A stretch of DNA of 64,000 nt from Verrucosispora sp. NA02020 (GTDB lineage: Bacteria > Actinomycetota > Actinomycetes > Mycobacteriales > Micromonosporaceae): contig NZ_CP054923.1 of assembly GCF_013364215.1 (NCBI RefSeq), positions 3,782,001 through 3,846,000 of the forward strand, written 5' to 3'. The notes beneath the pieces were generated by a model. It saw only the letters and a program-made list of their open reading frames with translations. It searched no databases and was not told the DNA's origin. Both the position numbers and the translations under genes were made by a program. Shown here piece by piece: positions 9,358 to 17,885 of this stretch. Every line of letters starts with the position of its first letter. The stretch's first letter is position 1.

Positions 9358-9380
9358 TGCGTACCCGAAATCCGTACGCA
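9358..9380. promoter_or_regulatory. Inverted repeat in a divergent promoter region
   Basis: TGCGTAC (9358-9364), 9-nt spacer, GTACGCA (9374-9380): perfect 7-bp arms. It lies between the leftward GMC oxidoreductase (start 9281) and the rightward sigma-factor operon (first start 9500), so it could be an operator for either. The binding protein is unknown. Confidence 0.4.
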
Positions 9381-9499
9381 GAGTGATCGTGCGTCGTGGT
9401 GAAACCACCGCGGCGTGCCAGGCGTCATCAGGCTGTACGGACCGACACCCGGACCGGTCGGACGGGCTCGGGGCGGTAGCCGGAAGGTGGGAGGCCATG

Positions 9500-10129
9500 A
9501 TGGTGACGAGTAGGTGGATCGCCGGTACGGGCCTGGTGGCGCTGGTCGCCGCCGCAGTGGGTGTGTACGGGGTGGCGTCGGCGTCCGAGAGTGCGCCACC
9601 GGCGGTCGAGCCGCTGTCGATGGCGGCGCCGTTCGTCGCGGCGACGCCGAAGCCGACGCCGACGCCGACCGTGGAGCCGGTACTCTCCGGCACGCGTCGG
9701 GTCACGATCGTCCGGGTCGGCGCGTTCGAGTCCGGGCTGTCGTTGCTCGACGGGGGACGGCTGGCCGAGGTGGACGACGACCGGGGACGGCAGGTGTTCG
9801 TGCCGACCCCGCTGGGCGGGCAGGAGTACCTCATCAAGTCGTACTACGGCGGCGGCACCGGGCAGCCGGTCTGCTGGCAGACGCACAACCCGGGCAACGC
9901 CCGACCGCTGGTGGTGCGGGGCGCCACCTGCCGGGCCGGTGACCCGCTCCAGCGGTTCGTCATCACCAGGGCGCAGGGTGGCGGTGCCCGCGAGTTCGTG
10001 ATCAGCAACAGTTGGGCCTACCTGCGGACCACGGCGCGCAACGGGCTGATCCTGGAGGAGTTGGGCGACGCGGCGCCGTTCGACAGCTTCCGGTTCAACG
10101 ACACCGGGCCCGCGCCACGGCAGGGCTGA
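9500..10129 (+). CDS. Exported beta-trefoil-like protein, paralogue of 10693-11544
   Basis: A 209-residue protein with an N-terminal membrane anchor or signal peptide (residues 6-28), a short Pro/Thr linker (KPTPTPTVEP) and a C-terminal domain of about 140 residues. That domain, from RRVTIVRV to FRFNDTGPA, clearly matches the C-terminal domain of the protein at 10693-11544: shared VFVP, CW, GxxCxxGxPxQRF, YAIS/VISN, RGLILEE(L/I)GDA and FRxxDxGPA blocks. It resembles a ricin-type beta-trefoil, weakly. Function unknown. ATG 9500 is placed 5 nt after GGGAGG; ATG 9497 is too close. It lies 58 nt before the sigma factor gene and is probably cotranscribed. Confidence 0.75.
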   Translation: MVTSRWIAGTGLVALVAAAVGVYGVASASESAPPAVEPLSMAAPFVAATPKPTPTPTVEPVLSGTRRVTIVRVGAFESGLSLLDGGRLAEVDDDRGRQVFVPTPLGGQEYLIKSYYGGGTGQPVCWQTHNPGNARPLVVRGATCRAGDPLQRFVITRAQGGGAREFVISNSWAYLRTTARNGLILEELGDAAPFDSFRFNDTGPAPRQG

Positions 10130-10187
10130 CGTCCGGCGGGGATGCGGCATGACCAGGAGCGACCGGATCGGCTGGAGACCGTGATCG

Positions 10188-10703
10188 ATGCGCGACGCTG
10201 ACGAGTTCGACGCCTTCTACTCCGCGTCGGCCCAGCGGGTGCTGGGCCACCTCTACGCCATGATCGGCCGTCGGGCCGAGGCGGAGGACGCGGTGGCGGA
10301 GGCGTACGCCCGGGCCTGGGACCGGTGGGCGACCGTCCGCGAGTGCGACAGCCCGGAGGCGTGGGTGCGCAGCGTCGCGTACCGGGTGGCGGTCAGCGCC
10401 TGGCGCAAGACGGTCAACCGGCTCACGGCCCACCGACGGCACGCCGCCGAGGAGCGCGTCGAGGGCAGCTCGGTCGACCACGTCGCGATCGTGGCCGCGC
10501 TGCGCCGCATCCCCGCAGACCAGCGCCGGGTGGTGGTCCTGCACCATCTGGTGGGCCTCAGCGTGGCGGAGATCGCCACCGAGGCGGGCACCAACGTGAA
10601 CACCGTCAAGACGCGGCTCGCCCGGGGGCGACGCGCCCTCGCCGCCCACCTGGGCGACGACGAGCACCAGGTGACCAGCGGGGGGAGGGGACATGACCGC
10701 TGA
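10188..10703 (+). CDS. ECF RNA polymerase sigma factor
   Basis: A 171-residue extracytoplasmic-function sigma factor with only regions 2 and 4. Region 2 (about residues 6-72) reads FYSASAQRVLGHLYAMIGRRAEAEDAVAEAYARAW; region 4 (about 105-160) has the helix-turn-helix LSVAEIATEAGTNVNTVKTRLARGRRAL. It should direct RNA polymerase to a small regulon, usually including its own operon. Its 3-prime end overlaps the next gene by 11 nt. That gene encodes a one-pass membrane protein, which is therefore the best candidate for the regulator of this factor, although it has no recognisable anti-sigma domain. Confidence 0.9.
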   Translation: MRDADEFDAFYSASAQRVLGHLYAMIGRRAEAEDAVAEAYARAWDRWATVRECDSPEAWVRSVAYRVAVSAWRKTVNRLTAHRRHAAEERVEGSSVDHVAIVAALRRIPADQRRVVVLHHLVGLSVAEIATEAGTNVNTVKTRLARGRRALAAHLGDDEHQVTSGGRGHDR

Positions 10704-11544
10704 CCGCGAGCTGGACGACGCCCTGCGCGGGTTGGCCCGGCACGGCGGGCAGGGCCGGGTCCACCCCGCCGCCGAGATCCGGCGCCGGGGGGACACCCGA
10801 CGCCGTCGACGGCACGTCGCGACCGTCACGGTCGGTGTCCTCCTGGTCGCCGCGCTCGGTGCCGGCACCGCCGCCATCCGCCTCGCCGGGCCGCCGCACA
10901 CCATCCCGGTCGGGCCGGCGGGACCGACCCCCGTCCCGGCCACCGGCCCACCCGGGGCCACGCCGAGTCCCGACGTGGTCGGTCCCCCCACCGGCTCGTC
11001 GAGTCCGTCCACCACGTCGTCGCGCCCCGCGCCGAATGGCTCTCGGCCGTCCGTCACGGACCCGTCGAGTCCCGCCTCGGGCACCACCGGTGCGCCGCCG
11101 GTGGGCGCCGGCGGGGTGCTGTCCGGGCAGCGCCGGGCCACCGTCGTGCGGGTCGACGGGATCGGCGGGGTGTCGCTGCGCGACGAGGGTGGTCTCGGCG
11201 AGGTCGACGGGGACGAGGGCGACCAGCTCTTCGTCTTCGTGCCGCAGGGCGGGGACACCTATCTGGTCCGGGTCGCCGGGGCGGGGGACACCTGCTGGGA
11301 GTCGCGCTCCTCGGGCAGTGCGCCGTTACGCGTGGTGGGTGCCGCCTGTGATCCGGGCGAGCCGAGGCAGCGGTTCACGATCGTGCGGGACGGGCAGCGG
11401 GGCGGCGCGCCCGCGTACGCGATCAGCAACCTGTCCGCGTTCCTCCAGCACTCGCCGACCCGGGGGCTGATCCTCGAGGAGATCGGCGACGCGACGCTGA
11501 CCACCTATTTCCGGCTGGTCGACAACGGGCCCGCGTCGAGCTGA
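10693..11544 (+). CDS. One-pass membrane protein with trefoil-like domain; possible sigma regulator
   Basis: A 283-residue protein: cytoplasmic N-terminus of about 45 residues (Arg-rich, with RRRGDTRRRRR before the membrane), one transmembrane helix (about 46-66), a disordered Pro/Ser/Thr linker (about 70-140), and an external domain homologous to the protein at 9500-10129. Topology and the overlap with the sigma gene are those of anti-sigma factors, but the short N-terminus has no zinc-binding HxxxCxxC motif. Inference: it senses something outside the membrane and holds or releases the sigma factor. GGGGAGGGG lies just before the ATG. Confidence 0.75.
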   Translation: MTADRELDDALRGLARHGGQGRVHPAAEIRRRGDTRRRRRHVATVTVGVLLVAALGAGTAAIRLAGPPHTIPVGPAGPTPVPATGPPGATPSPDVVGPPTGSSSPSTTSSRPAPNGSRPSVTDPSSPASGTTGAPPVGAGGVLSGQRRATVVRVDGIGGVSLRDEGGLGEVDGDEGDQLFVFVPQGGDTYLVRVAGAGDTCWESRSSGSAPLRVVGAACDPGEPRQRFTIVRDGQRGGAPAYAISNLSAFLQHSPTRGLILEEIGDATLTTYFRLVDNGPASS

Positions 11545-11552
11545 CGAGGCGA

Positions 11553-11566
11553 CGCCCGACCGGGCG
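11553..11566 (+). terminator. Short hairpin after the sigma-factor operon
   Basis: CGCCCG-AC-CGGGCG, 6-bp arms with a 2-nt loop, 8 nt after the stop at 11544. It is a plausible but weak terminator. Between here and 11763 there is also a short palindrome, GTGAC-CGGA-GTCAC (11698-11711), upstream of the DeoR gene, which could be an operator; otherwise I see nothing. Confidence 0.35.
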
Positions 11567-11763
11567 CACCGGGTGCTGATCGGGCAACCCGGGGCACCAA
11601 TCGGGCGGTCGTTCTGCGCGGTAAAGGTTCAATGACCGTTATGTGCTGCCCGTTCGGGCTGGCTTGCGGGCAACAAACCCACCAGAATCACCCGCATGTG
11701 ACCGGAGTCACCTGACCGTCCACGGTGTTACAAAAAGACACACACGCCGACGGGAGGTACACA

Positions 11764-12525
11764 GTGGACGCGAACCAGCGCCGCCACCACATCCTCGCCG
11801 TGGCGCGCCGGCAGGGCGACGTCGACGTCCGCGACCTCGCCGTCGAGCTGAGCGTCGCGCCGGAGACCATCCGTCGTGACCTGAGCCTGCTGGCGCAGCA
11901 GGGCCTGGTCCGCCGGACGCACGGCGGTGCCTACCCGATGGAGACCGCCCGCTTTGAGACGACCCTGGAGACCCGGGCCACCCGGATGGTCGTGGAGAAG
12001 CGACGGATCGCCACCGCAGCCGTGGAACACCTCGGCGACGCCGAGTCGATCTTCATCGACGAGGGCTACACCCCGCAGCTCATCGCCGAGGCGCTGCCCA
12101 CCCACCGGCAACTGACCGTGGTGACCGCCTCGCTGCACACCGCGGCGACGCTGGCCGCGTACCCGTCGGTCACGGTGCTGTTGCTCGGCGGCCGGGTGCG
12201 CGGACGCACGCTGGCCACCGTCGACCACTGGGCCACCCGGATGCTCGCCGGCTTCGTGATCGACCTCGCCTACGTCGGGGCCAACGGCATCTCCCGCAAG
12301 CACGGGCTGACCACACCGGACCCGGCCGTGGCCGCCGTCAAGGCCCAGGTGATGGCGGTGGCCCGGCGGGTCGTCTTCGCCGGGGTGCACACCAAGTTCG
12401 GCGGGCACAGCTTCTGCCGGTTCGCCGACGTGGCGGACCTCGACACCGTCGTCACGGACACCGCGCTGCCGGCCTCCGAGGCGCACCGCTACTCGCTGCT
12501 CGGCCCGGTGGTGCTGCGCGTCTGA
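11764..12525 (+). CDS. DeoR-family regulator of the polyol operon
   Basis: A 253-residue DeoR/GlpR-type repressor. The N-terminal winged HTH (residues 5-57) contains VRDLAVELSVAPETIRRDL and ends RRTHGGA, the family hallmark. The C-terminal DeoRC domain (about 75-230), with EKRRIATAA and the IFIDEG phosphosugar-binding segment, senses a phosphorylated sugar intermediate. The GTG at 11764 has GGGAGG 6 nt upstream; an ATG-led extension of 13 codons is unlikely. It is followed 58 nt later by the polyol-binding protein gene on the same strand, so it probably controls and belongs to that operon. Confidence 0.9.
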   Translation: MDANQRRHHILAVARRQGDVDVRDLAVELSVAPETIRRDLSLLAQQGLVRRTHGGAYPMETARFETTLETRATRMVVEKRRIATAAVEHLGDAESIFIDEGYTPQLIAEALPTHRQLTVVTASLHTAATLAAYPSVTVLLLGGRVRGRTLATVDHWATRMLAGFVIDLAYVGANGISRKHGLTTPDPAVAAVKAQVMAVARRVVFAGVHTKFGGHSFCRFADVADLDTVVTDTALPASEAHRYSLLGPVVLRV

Positions 12526-12583
12526 GCGCCCCGGCCGACCGTCCCCTCACCCTCACCCTCACCACCACTTCCGGAGGTTCGCT

Positions 12584-13945
12584 GTGCCCAGAACACGATC
12601 TCCGCGCCGATGGCGCGGCACGCTCGCCGTCGGTCTCGCCGTCGCGCTGGTCTCGACCGCCTGCTCCGGAGCCGGCGGCGGGTCGTCCGGCGACGGCACG
12701 GCCATCACCGTGCTGATGGTCGGCAACCCGCAGATGGAGGACCTGGCCAAGGTCACCGCCGAGAACTTCACCAAGGACACCGGGATCACCGTCCGGTTCA
12801 CGATCCTGCCCGAGAACGAGCTGCGAGACCGGGTCACCCAGGACGTCGCCACCCAGGGCGGCCAGTACGATGTGGCCACCATCGGCGCGTACGAGGCGCC
12901 CATCTGGGCGCAGAACGACTGGCTGCACGAACTCAGCTCGTACGCCGACGGGGACACCGGCTACGACAAGGGCGACCTGCTCGAACCGATGGTCGCCTCA
13001 CTCTCCGGCCAGGACGGCAAGCTCTACGCCGCGCCGTTCTACGGCGAGTCGTCGTTCCTGATGTACAACAAGGAACTCTTCGCGGCCAAGAACATCACCA
13101 TGCCGGAGCGCCCGACCTGGCAGCAGGTCGCCGGGTTCGCCGCCCAGCTCGACGACAAGGACAAGGGGATCTCCGGCATCTGCCTGCGCGGGCTGCCCGG
13201 CTGGGGTGAGCTGTTCGCGCCGCTGACCACCGTGGTGAACACCTTCGGCGGCACCTGGTTCGAGAAGGACTGGACGCCGAAGGTCAACGCGCCGGAGTTC
13301 ACCGAGGCGACCACGTTCTACGTCGACCTGCTCCGCGCGCACGGTCAACCGGGCGCACCGCAGTCCGGGTTCACCGAGTGCCTGAACACGTTCGGCCAGG
13401 GCAAGGCGGCGATGTGGTACGACGCCACCTCCGCGGCCGGCACCCTGGAGGACCCCAACTCCAGCACCGTCGCCGGCAAGGTCGGCTACGTGTACGCGCC
13501 GGTCGAGAAGACCGACTCGTCGGGCTGGCTCTGGGCCTGGGCGCTGGCCATGCCGAAGACCACCAAGAACGCCGACGCCGCCTGGAAGTTCATCTCCTGG
13601 GCGACCGGCAAGGAGTACGAGCGGCTGATCGGCGGCTCGCTCGGCTGGTCCCGGGTACCGGCCGGCAAGCGCCAGTCCACCTACGAGATCGCCGAGTACC
13701 GCGAGTCCGCGAGCGCCTTCGCCGACATCACGCTCAAGTCCATCCAGGAGGCCGACCCGGTCGCCCCGGGTGTGCAGCCCCGGCCCGCGCTGGGGGTGCA
13801 GTTCGTCGGCATCCCCGAGTTCGCCGACCTCGGCACCAAGGTCTCCCAGGAGGTGTCGGCGGCGATCGCCGGCCAGAGCACCGTCGAACGGGCGCTCGCC
13901 GACGGCCAGCGGTTGGCCGAGGAAGCCGCCAGCAAACACCGGTAG
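12584..13945 (+). CDS. smoE: ABC transporter substrate-binding lipoprotein, polyol type
   Basis: A 453-residue extracellular solute-binding protein (family 1). Arg-rich N-terminus, hydrophobic core and lipobox LVSTAC place a lipidated Cys near residue 25. The mature sequence (FTKDTGITVRFTILPENELRDRV, then YDVATIGAYEAPIWAQN) matches the sorbitol/mannitol binding proteins SmoE/MtlE rather than oligosaccharide binders; the symbol is given on that basis. GGAGG lies 6 nt before the GTG. It delivers polyol to the two permeases downstream. The upstream gap holds a CTCACC triplet repeat but no terminator. Confidence 0.85.
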   Translation: MPRTRSPRRWRGTLAVGLAVALVSTACSGAGGGSSGDGTAITVLMVGNPQMEDLAKVTAENFTKDTGITVRFTILPENELRDRVTQDVATQGGQYDVATIGAYEAPIWAQNDWLHELSSYADGDTGYDKGDLLEPMVASLSGQDGKLYAAPFYGESSFLMYNKELFAAKNITMPERPTWQQVAGFAAQLDDKDKGISGICLRGLPGWGELFAPLTTVVNTFGGTWFEKDWTPKVNAPEFTEATTFYVDLLRAHGQPGAPQSGFTECLNTFGQGKAAMWYDATSAAGTLEDPNSSTVAGKVGYVYAPVEKTDSSGWLWAWALAMPKTTKNADAAWKFISWATGKEYERLIGGSLGWSRVPAGKRQSTYEIAEYRESASAFADITLKSIQEADPVAPGVQPRPALGVQFVGIPEFADLGTKVSQEVSAAIAGQSTVERALADGQRLAEEAASKHR

Positions 13946-14002
13946 CCGCGTGTCGGGGCCGGTCGACCGGCCGGCCCCGACCCTGCCCTGTGAGGCGGAT
14001 CG

Positions 14003-14935
14003 ATGACCACGACCACCACCACCGACCCGGACGCGAGTCCGCGTCCCGCCGTCCGTCCCACCCGGCCGGACCGTAAACAGCGCTGGGCCCGCCGCGCCCC
14101 GCTGCTGCCCGCCCTGGTCTTCGCCATCGTGGTGACCCAGCTCCCGTTCCTGTTCACCCTCTACCTGTCCACCCAGAGCTGGAACGCGTTGCGTCCGGGC
14201 AGCCAGGAGTTCATCGGGCTGGCCAACTACGCGACCGTGCTCAGCGACGCCCGACTGCGGGCCGCCCTGGTCAACACCGTGGTGCTGACCGCCTCGTCGG
14301 TGATCGTCTCGGTGCTGCTCGGCCTCGGCCTGGCCATCCTGCTGGACCGGAAGTTCCCCGGCCGGGGCATCGTGCGGACCCTGCTGATCACCCCGTTCCT
14401 GGTGATGCCGATGGCGGCGGCGCTGCTCTGGAAGCACGCCATCTACAACCCGTCGTACGGCCTGATCAACGGCATCGTCGGCGGCAGCACCGACTGGGTG
14501 TCGCAGTACCCGATGGTGGCCGTGGTCGCCTCGCTGGTCTGGCAGTGGACCCCGTTCATGATGCTGATCATCCTGGCCGGGTTGCAGGGCCAGTCCCTGG
14601 AGACGCTGGAGGCCGCCCGGGTCGACGGCGCCGGACCGTGGCAGACCTTCACCCGGATCACGCTGCCCTACCTGCGGCCCTACCTGGAACTCGGCGCCCT
14701 GCTCGGCGCGATCTACCTGGTGCAGACGTTCGACGCGGTCTTCACCATCACCCAGGGCGGTCCCGGGCGGGCCACCACCAACCTGCCGTACGAGATCTAC
14801 CTGACCACCTTCCGCAAGTTCGAGTACGGCGAGGCCGCCGCAGCCGGTGTGGTGGTGGTGATCGGCACGATCGTCGTCGCCACCTTCGCGCTGCGGTTGC
14901 TCTCCAGTCTGTTCCGGATGGAGGACGCGCGATGA
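14003..14935 (+). CDS. smoF: ABC transporter permease, polyol type (MalF-like subunit)
   Basis: A 310-residue inner-membrane permease with six predicted helices after a charged N-terminus of about 30 residues. The EAA loop reads ETLEAARVDGAGPWQTFTRITLPYLRP, the contact site for the ATPase subunit. The QGGPGRATTNLPYEIYLTTF segment before the last helix is typical of the first permease of polyol systems. It forms a heterodimer with the next gene's product. Its TGA overlaps the next ATG (ATGA). Confidence 0.9.
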   Translation: MTTTTTTDPDASPRPAVRPTRPDRKQRWARRAPLLPALVFAIVVTQLPFLFTLYLSTQSWNALRPGSQEFIGLANYATVLSDARLRAALVNTVVLTASSVIVSVLLGLGLAILLDRKFPGRGIVRTLLITPFLVMPMAAALLWKHAIYNPSYGLINGIVGGSTDWVSQYPMVAVVASLVWQWTPFMMLIILAGLQGQSLETLEAARVDGAGPWQTFTRITLPYLRPYLELGALLGAIYLVQTFDAVFTITQGGPGRATTNLPYEIYLTTFRKFEYGEAAAAGVVVVIGTIVVATFALRLLSSLFRMEDAR

Positions 14936-15774
14936 GGCGTACCGCTGCCCCGGTCCGGCGCGGGGCGGGCGTCACCGGCGCGGTCTGGACCGTGCTGGCC
15001 TGGCTCGCCGGACTGTTGTTCTTCCTGCCGGTGGTATGGATGGTGCTGACCGGCTTCAAACGCGAGGTGGACGCCGCCAGCAACCCGCCGGCCTGGTTCT
15101 TCACCCCGGTGCTCGACGGCTACCGACAGGTCTTCGACCGGGACCTCATGCCGTACCTGCTCAACTCGCTGATGGCCAGCGTGATGTCCACGCTGCTGGT
15201 GCTGCTGCTGGCCACCCCGGCCGCGTACGCGCTCTCCATCCGGCCGGTCGCCAAGTGGCGTGACGTGCTGTTCTTCTTCATCAGCACCAAGATGCTGCCG
15301 GTGGTCGCCGCGCTGCTGCCGATCTACCTGCTGGTGCAGAACCTCGGCATGCTGGACAACGTCTGGACCCTGGTCGTGCTCTACACGGCGATGAACCTGC
15401 CGCTGGCGGTCTGGATGATGCGCTCGTTCATGCTGGAGGTGCCGACCGCCCTGATCGAGGCGGCGGCGATGGACGGCGCGAGCCTGCTGGTCACCATCCG
15501 GCGGATCCTGTTGCCGATCGTCGCGCCCGGCCTGGCCGCCACCGCGCTGATCTGCTTCATCTTCAGCTGGAACGAGTTCTTCCTCGCGGTCAATCTCACC
15601 GCCACCAGGGCCGGCACCTCGCCGATCTTCCTGGTCGGCTTCATCACCTCCGAAGGGCTGTTCCTGGCCCGGCTCTGCGCGGCGGCGACGATCGTGTCGT
15701 TGCCGGTGGTGCTGGCCGGCTGGATCGCCCAGAAACAACTCGTCCGAGGACTCTCCATGGGGGCGGTCAAGTGA
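14932..15774 (+). CDS. smoG: ABC transporter permease, polyol type (MalG-like subunit)
   Basis: A 280-residue permease with six helices and the EAA loop TALIEAAAMDGASLLVTIRRILLPIVAPG. The C-terminal QKQLVRGLSMGAVK is the standard MalG-type ending. The ATG at 14932 overlaps the previous stop, and its own stop overlaps the GTG of the dehydrogenase gene, so all three are translationally coupled. No ATP-binding subunit is encoded in the operon; actinobacteria commonly use a shared MsiK/MsmK-type ATPase encoded elsewhere, which is the likely explanation. Confidence 0.9.
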   Translation: MRRTAAPVRRGAGVTGAVWTVLAWLAGLLFFLPVVWMVLTGFKREVDAASNPPAWFFTPVLDGYRQVFDRDLMPYLLNSLMASVMSTLLVLLLATPAAYALSIRPVAKWRDVLFFFISTKMLPVVAALLPIYLLVQNLGMLDNVWTLVVLYTAMNLPLAVWMMRSFMLEVPTALIEAAAMDGASLLVTIRRILLPIVAPGLAATALICFIFSWNEFFLAVNLTATRAGTSPIFLVGFITSEGLFLARLCAAATIVSLPVVLAGWIAQKQLVRGLSMGAVK

Positions 15775-16763
15775 AGGCAGCAGTCATCGTCACGCCGGGT
15801 CAGATCAGCGTCGAATCCGTACCGGACCCCACGCCCGGCCCCCGGGACGTGGTCGTCGAGGTGGCCGGCAGCGGGATCTGCGGCACCGACCTGCACATCA
15901 TGGACGGCGAGTTCGCGCCCGCGTACCCGATCGTGCCGGGCCACGAGTTCGCCGGCACGGTGGTCGCGGTCGGCGGCGACGTCACCGAGGTCCGCGTCGG
16001 CGACCCGGTCGCCGTGGACCCGTCGCTGCACTGCGGCGAGTGCTACCAGTGCCGGCGGGCCCGGGGCAACCTCTGCGAACGGTGGAACGCCATCGGCGTG
16101 ACCGTCGCCGGGGGAGCGGCCGAGTACGCCCTCGCTCCGGTCCGCAACTGCGTGGTGCTGCCCGAGGGCGTCGCCCCGGCCGACGCGGCCCTGATCGAAC
16201 CGCTCTCCTGCGCGGTACGCGGCTTCGACGTGCTGCCCCGGCGGCTCGCCGACCACTACCTGATCTACGGGGCCGGCACGATGGGCCTGATGATGCTCGA
16301 ACTGGCCAAACGGTGCGGCGCGGCCACGGTCAGCGTGGTCGACCCGAACGCCGACCGCCTCGCCACCGCCGTCGCGCTGGGCTGTTCGGCGAGCGCGGCG
16401 AGCGCCGACGACCTGGACCGGCCGCGTGGCTGGGACGTGGTGATCGACTGCACCGGCGTGCAGGCCGCCATCTCCGACGGCCTGGGCCGGGTCGCGCCGG
16501 CCGGCACGTTCCTCCAGTTCGGCGTCTCCGAGTACGCCACCCGGGTGCCGGTCGAGCCCTACCGCATCTACAACAAGGAGATCACCGTCACCGGCTCGAT
16601 GGCCGTGCTGCACAGCTTCGAACGTGCCGCCGAACTCTTCGCCGTCGGGGTCCTGGACCCGGCCGTCTTCATCAGCCACCGGTTCCCGCTGGAGAAGTAC
16701 GCCGACGCGATGGCGCAGTTCCGGGCCGGCGTCGGTCGCAAGATCCAGATCGCCGCCGCGTGA
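15771..16763 (+). CDS. Zinc-dependent alcohol dehydrogenase, probable polyol dehydrogenase
   Basis: A 330-residue medium-chain dehydrogenase. GICGTD supplies the catalytic-zinc Cys and GHEFAG the His/Glu pair; CGECYQCRRARGNLC holds the four structural-zinc cysteines; YGAGTMGLMMLELAK is the NAD(P) Rossmann turn, followed by VVDPNADR (Asp suggests NAD). Cotranscription with a polyol ABC transporter indicates oxidation of sorbitol, mannitol, xylitol or a similar polyol to the ketose; the exact substrate is open. No ketose kinase follows, so phosphorylation must be encoded elsewhere. Its 3-prime end forms half of a terminator hairpin. Confidence 0.88.
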   Translation: MKAAVIVTPGQISVESVPDPTPGPRDVVVEVAGSGICGTDLHIMDGEFAPAYPIVPGHEFAGTVVAVGGDVTEVRVGDPVAVDPSLHCGECYQCRRARGNLCERWNAIGVTVAGGAAEYALAPVRNCVVLPEGVAPADAALIEPLSCAVRGFDVLPRRLADHYLIYGAGTMGLMMLELAKRCGAATVSVVDPNADRLATAVALGCSASAASADDLDRPRGWDVVIDCTGVQAAISDGLGRVAPAGTFLQFGVSEYATRVPVEPYRIYNKEITVTGSMAVLHSFERAAELFAVGVLDPAVFISHRFPLEKYADAMAQFRAGVGRKIQIAAA

Positions 16764-16777
16764 GGCACGCGGCGGCG
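16751..16777 (+). terminator. Terminator hairpin overlapping the dehydrogenase stop codon
   Basis: Perfect 12-bp stem (16751-16762 with 16766-16777) and a 3-nt AGG loop; the TGA stop (16761-16763) is inside the hairpin. It sits between the convergent polyol operon and the zinc-ribbon gene (stop at 16797), so it can serve both strands. No T-run. Confidence 0.6.
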
Positions 16778-16796
16778 TCCGAGACCCGCGCGGCTC

Positions 16797-17885
16797 CTAC
16801 CGACCCAGCGCGAACGCCAGCACGATCGCGGCGACCAGCGCCAGCGCGGCCAGCACCGCGGCAGCGATCTTCACCTTGCTGTACGGGCGTTCGCCGATCA
16901 CCTCGCCGGTGCGGGCGTTGACCAGGATCTGGTACGACCGCCCGGCGTGCAGGTAGGCGGCGATCCAGACCGGCAACAGCATCAGCTTGTACGTCACGTC
17001 CGAGTAGCTGGTGTCGACGGAGTCGACGCGCTGTTCGTCGCCACCGATGTCGCTGCGGCAGTCACCCTGGATGACCGGCGCCATCCGGGTCTTCGCCGTG
17101 GCCAGCCCCGCCTCGGGCTCGGTGTCGTAGCGCAGCGCGTGGTAACCGGCCAGGTAGTCCCCGTGGTACGCGACCGCCTCGGTCAGCGGCCACGGGGCCA
17201 ACCGGTCCAGCTGCTGCTCCGGCAGGTACCGGGTGGCCGGGACCAGCACGTCGTCGAAGTCCCGCCGGACCGTGCCGCCGGCCGGATACCACCGGGTGTG
17301 GCGTACCTGCCGGGTCCGCGTCTCCGCCTTGCCGTCGACGATCACCGTGTACGTCTCGGTGACCCAGTAGTGCTGGCCGCGCTGCCCCCGGTACTGCGAC
17401 ACGGTCCGCGCGTCGAACGTCCAGTGCGGCAGGTACGTGCCCTTGAGCGTCTCCGCCTCGCTGACCTTCTTGAGGCTGTTCGGCGCGAACCAGCGGCTGC
17501 GGCACCAGGTGCTCAGAGCCGTCCGCACACCGGCGCGGTCGACCTGGAACGGCAGCACCCCCTCCGGGGCGATGAGGCTGCCCGTCGCGTGGTCGGCCAC
17601 CAGTGGCGCGGCGCAGAACTGGCACCGCTTGGCCAGCGCGTTGCTCTCGGTGCGGGCACCGCAGCCCGGGCAGACGAAGGTGTACGCGCCGACCTGCGCC
17701 GCCGGCTTGCGCGCCAGCGTCGCCAACTGGGCGTACGCGTGCTCGCGTACCTCCCGGCCGGCTCCGGCGATCTCCTGCTGGCTGCCGCAGTACGGGCAGC
17801 GCAGCACTGCCGCGCCCGGTGCGTACTCCACCCGGGCGCCGCAGTTGCCGCATCCGAACGCCGGCGGGACGGTCGCGCCGCTCAT
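16797..17885 (-). CDS. Zinc-ribbon membrane protein (YdjG-like)
   Basis: A 362-residue protein with two zinc ribbons at the N-terminus: CGNCG...CPYC (residues 11-33) and CPGCG...CQFC (about 67-89). A long globular middle part follows, with the repeated TYLPHWTFDA and TYKLMLLPVWIAAY elements of TFIIB-type zinc-ribbon membrane proteins, and one C-terminal transmembrane helix (about 342-361). Its ATG overlaps the stop of the SPFH gene (ATGA). The pair corresponds to Bacillus YdjG and YdjI, which belong to a PspA-containing membrane-stress operon; no pspA gene is visible here. Function by analogy only. Confidence 0.75.
   Translation of the reverse strand: MSGATVPPAFGCGNCGARVEYAPGAAVLRCPYCGSQQEIAGAGREVREHAYAQLATLARKPAAQVGAYTFVCPGCGARTESNALAKRCQFCAAPLVADHATGSLIAPEGVLPFQVDRAGVRTALSTWCRSRWFAPNSLKKVSEAETLKGTYLPHWTFDARTVSQYRGQRGQHYWVTETYTVIVDGKAETRTRQVRHTRWYPAGGTVRRDFDDVLVPATRYLPEQQLDRLAPWPLTEAVAYHGDYLAGYHALRYDTEPEAGLATAKTRMAPVIQGDCRSDIGGDEQRVDSVDTSYSDVTYKLMLLPVWIAAYLHAGRSYQILVNARTGEVIGERPYSKVKIAAAVLAALALVAAIVLAFALGR

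Noticed and set aside
12546..12571. CTCACC repeated in tandem before the polyol-binding protein gene
   Set aside because: Only three to four imperfect 6-nt units; too short to call a repeat array or CRISPR, and probably a compositional feature of the spacer.
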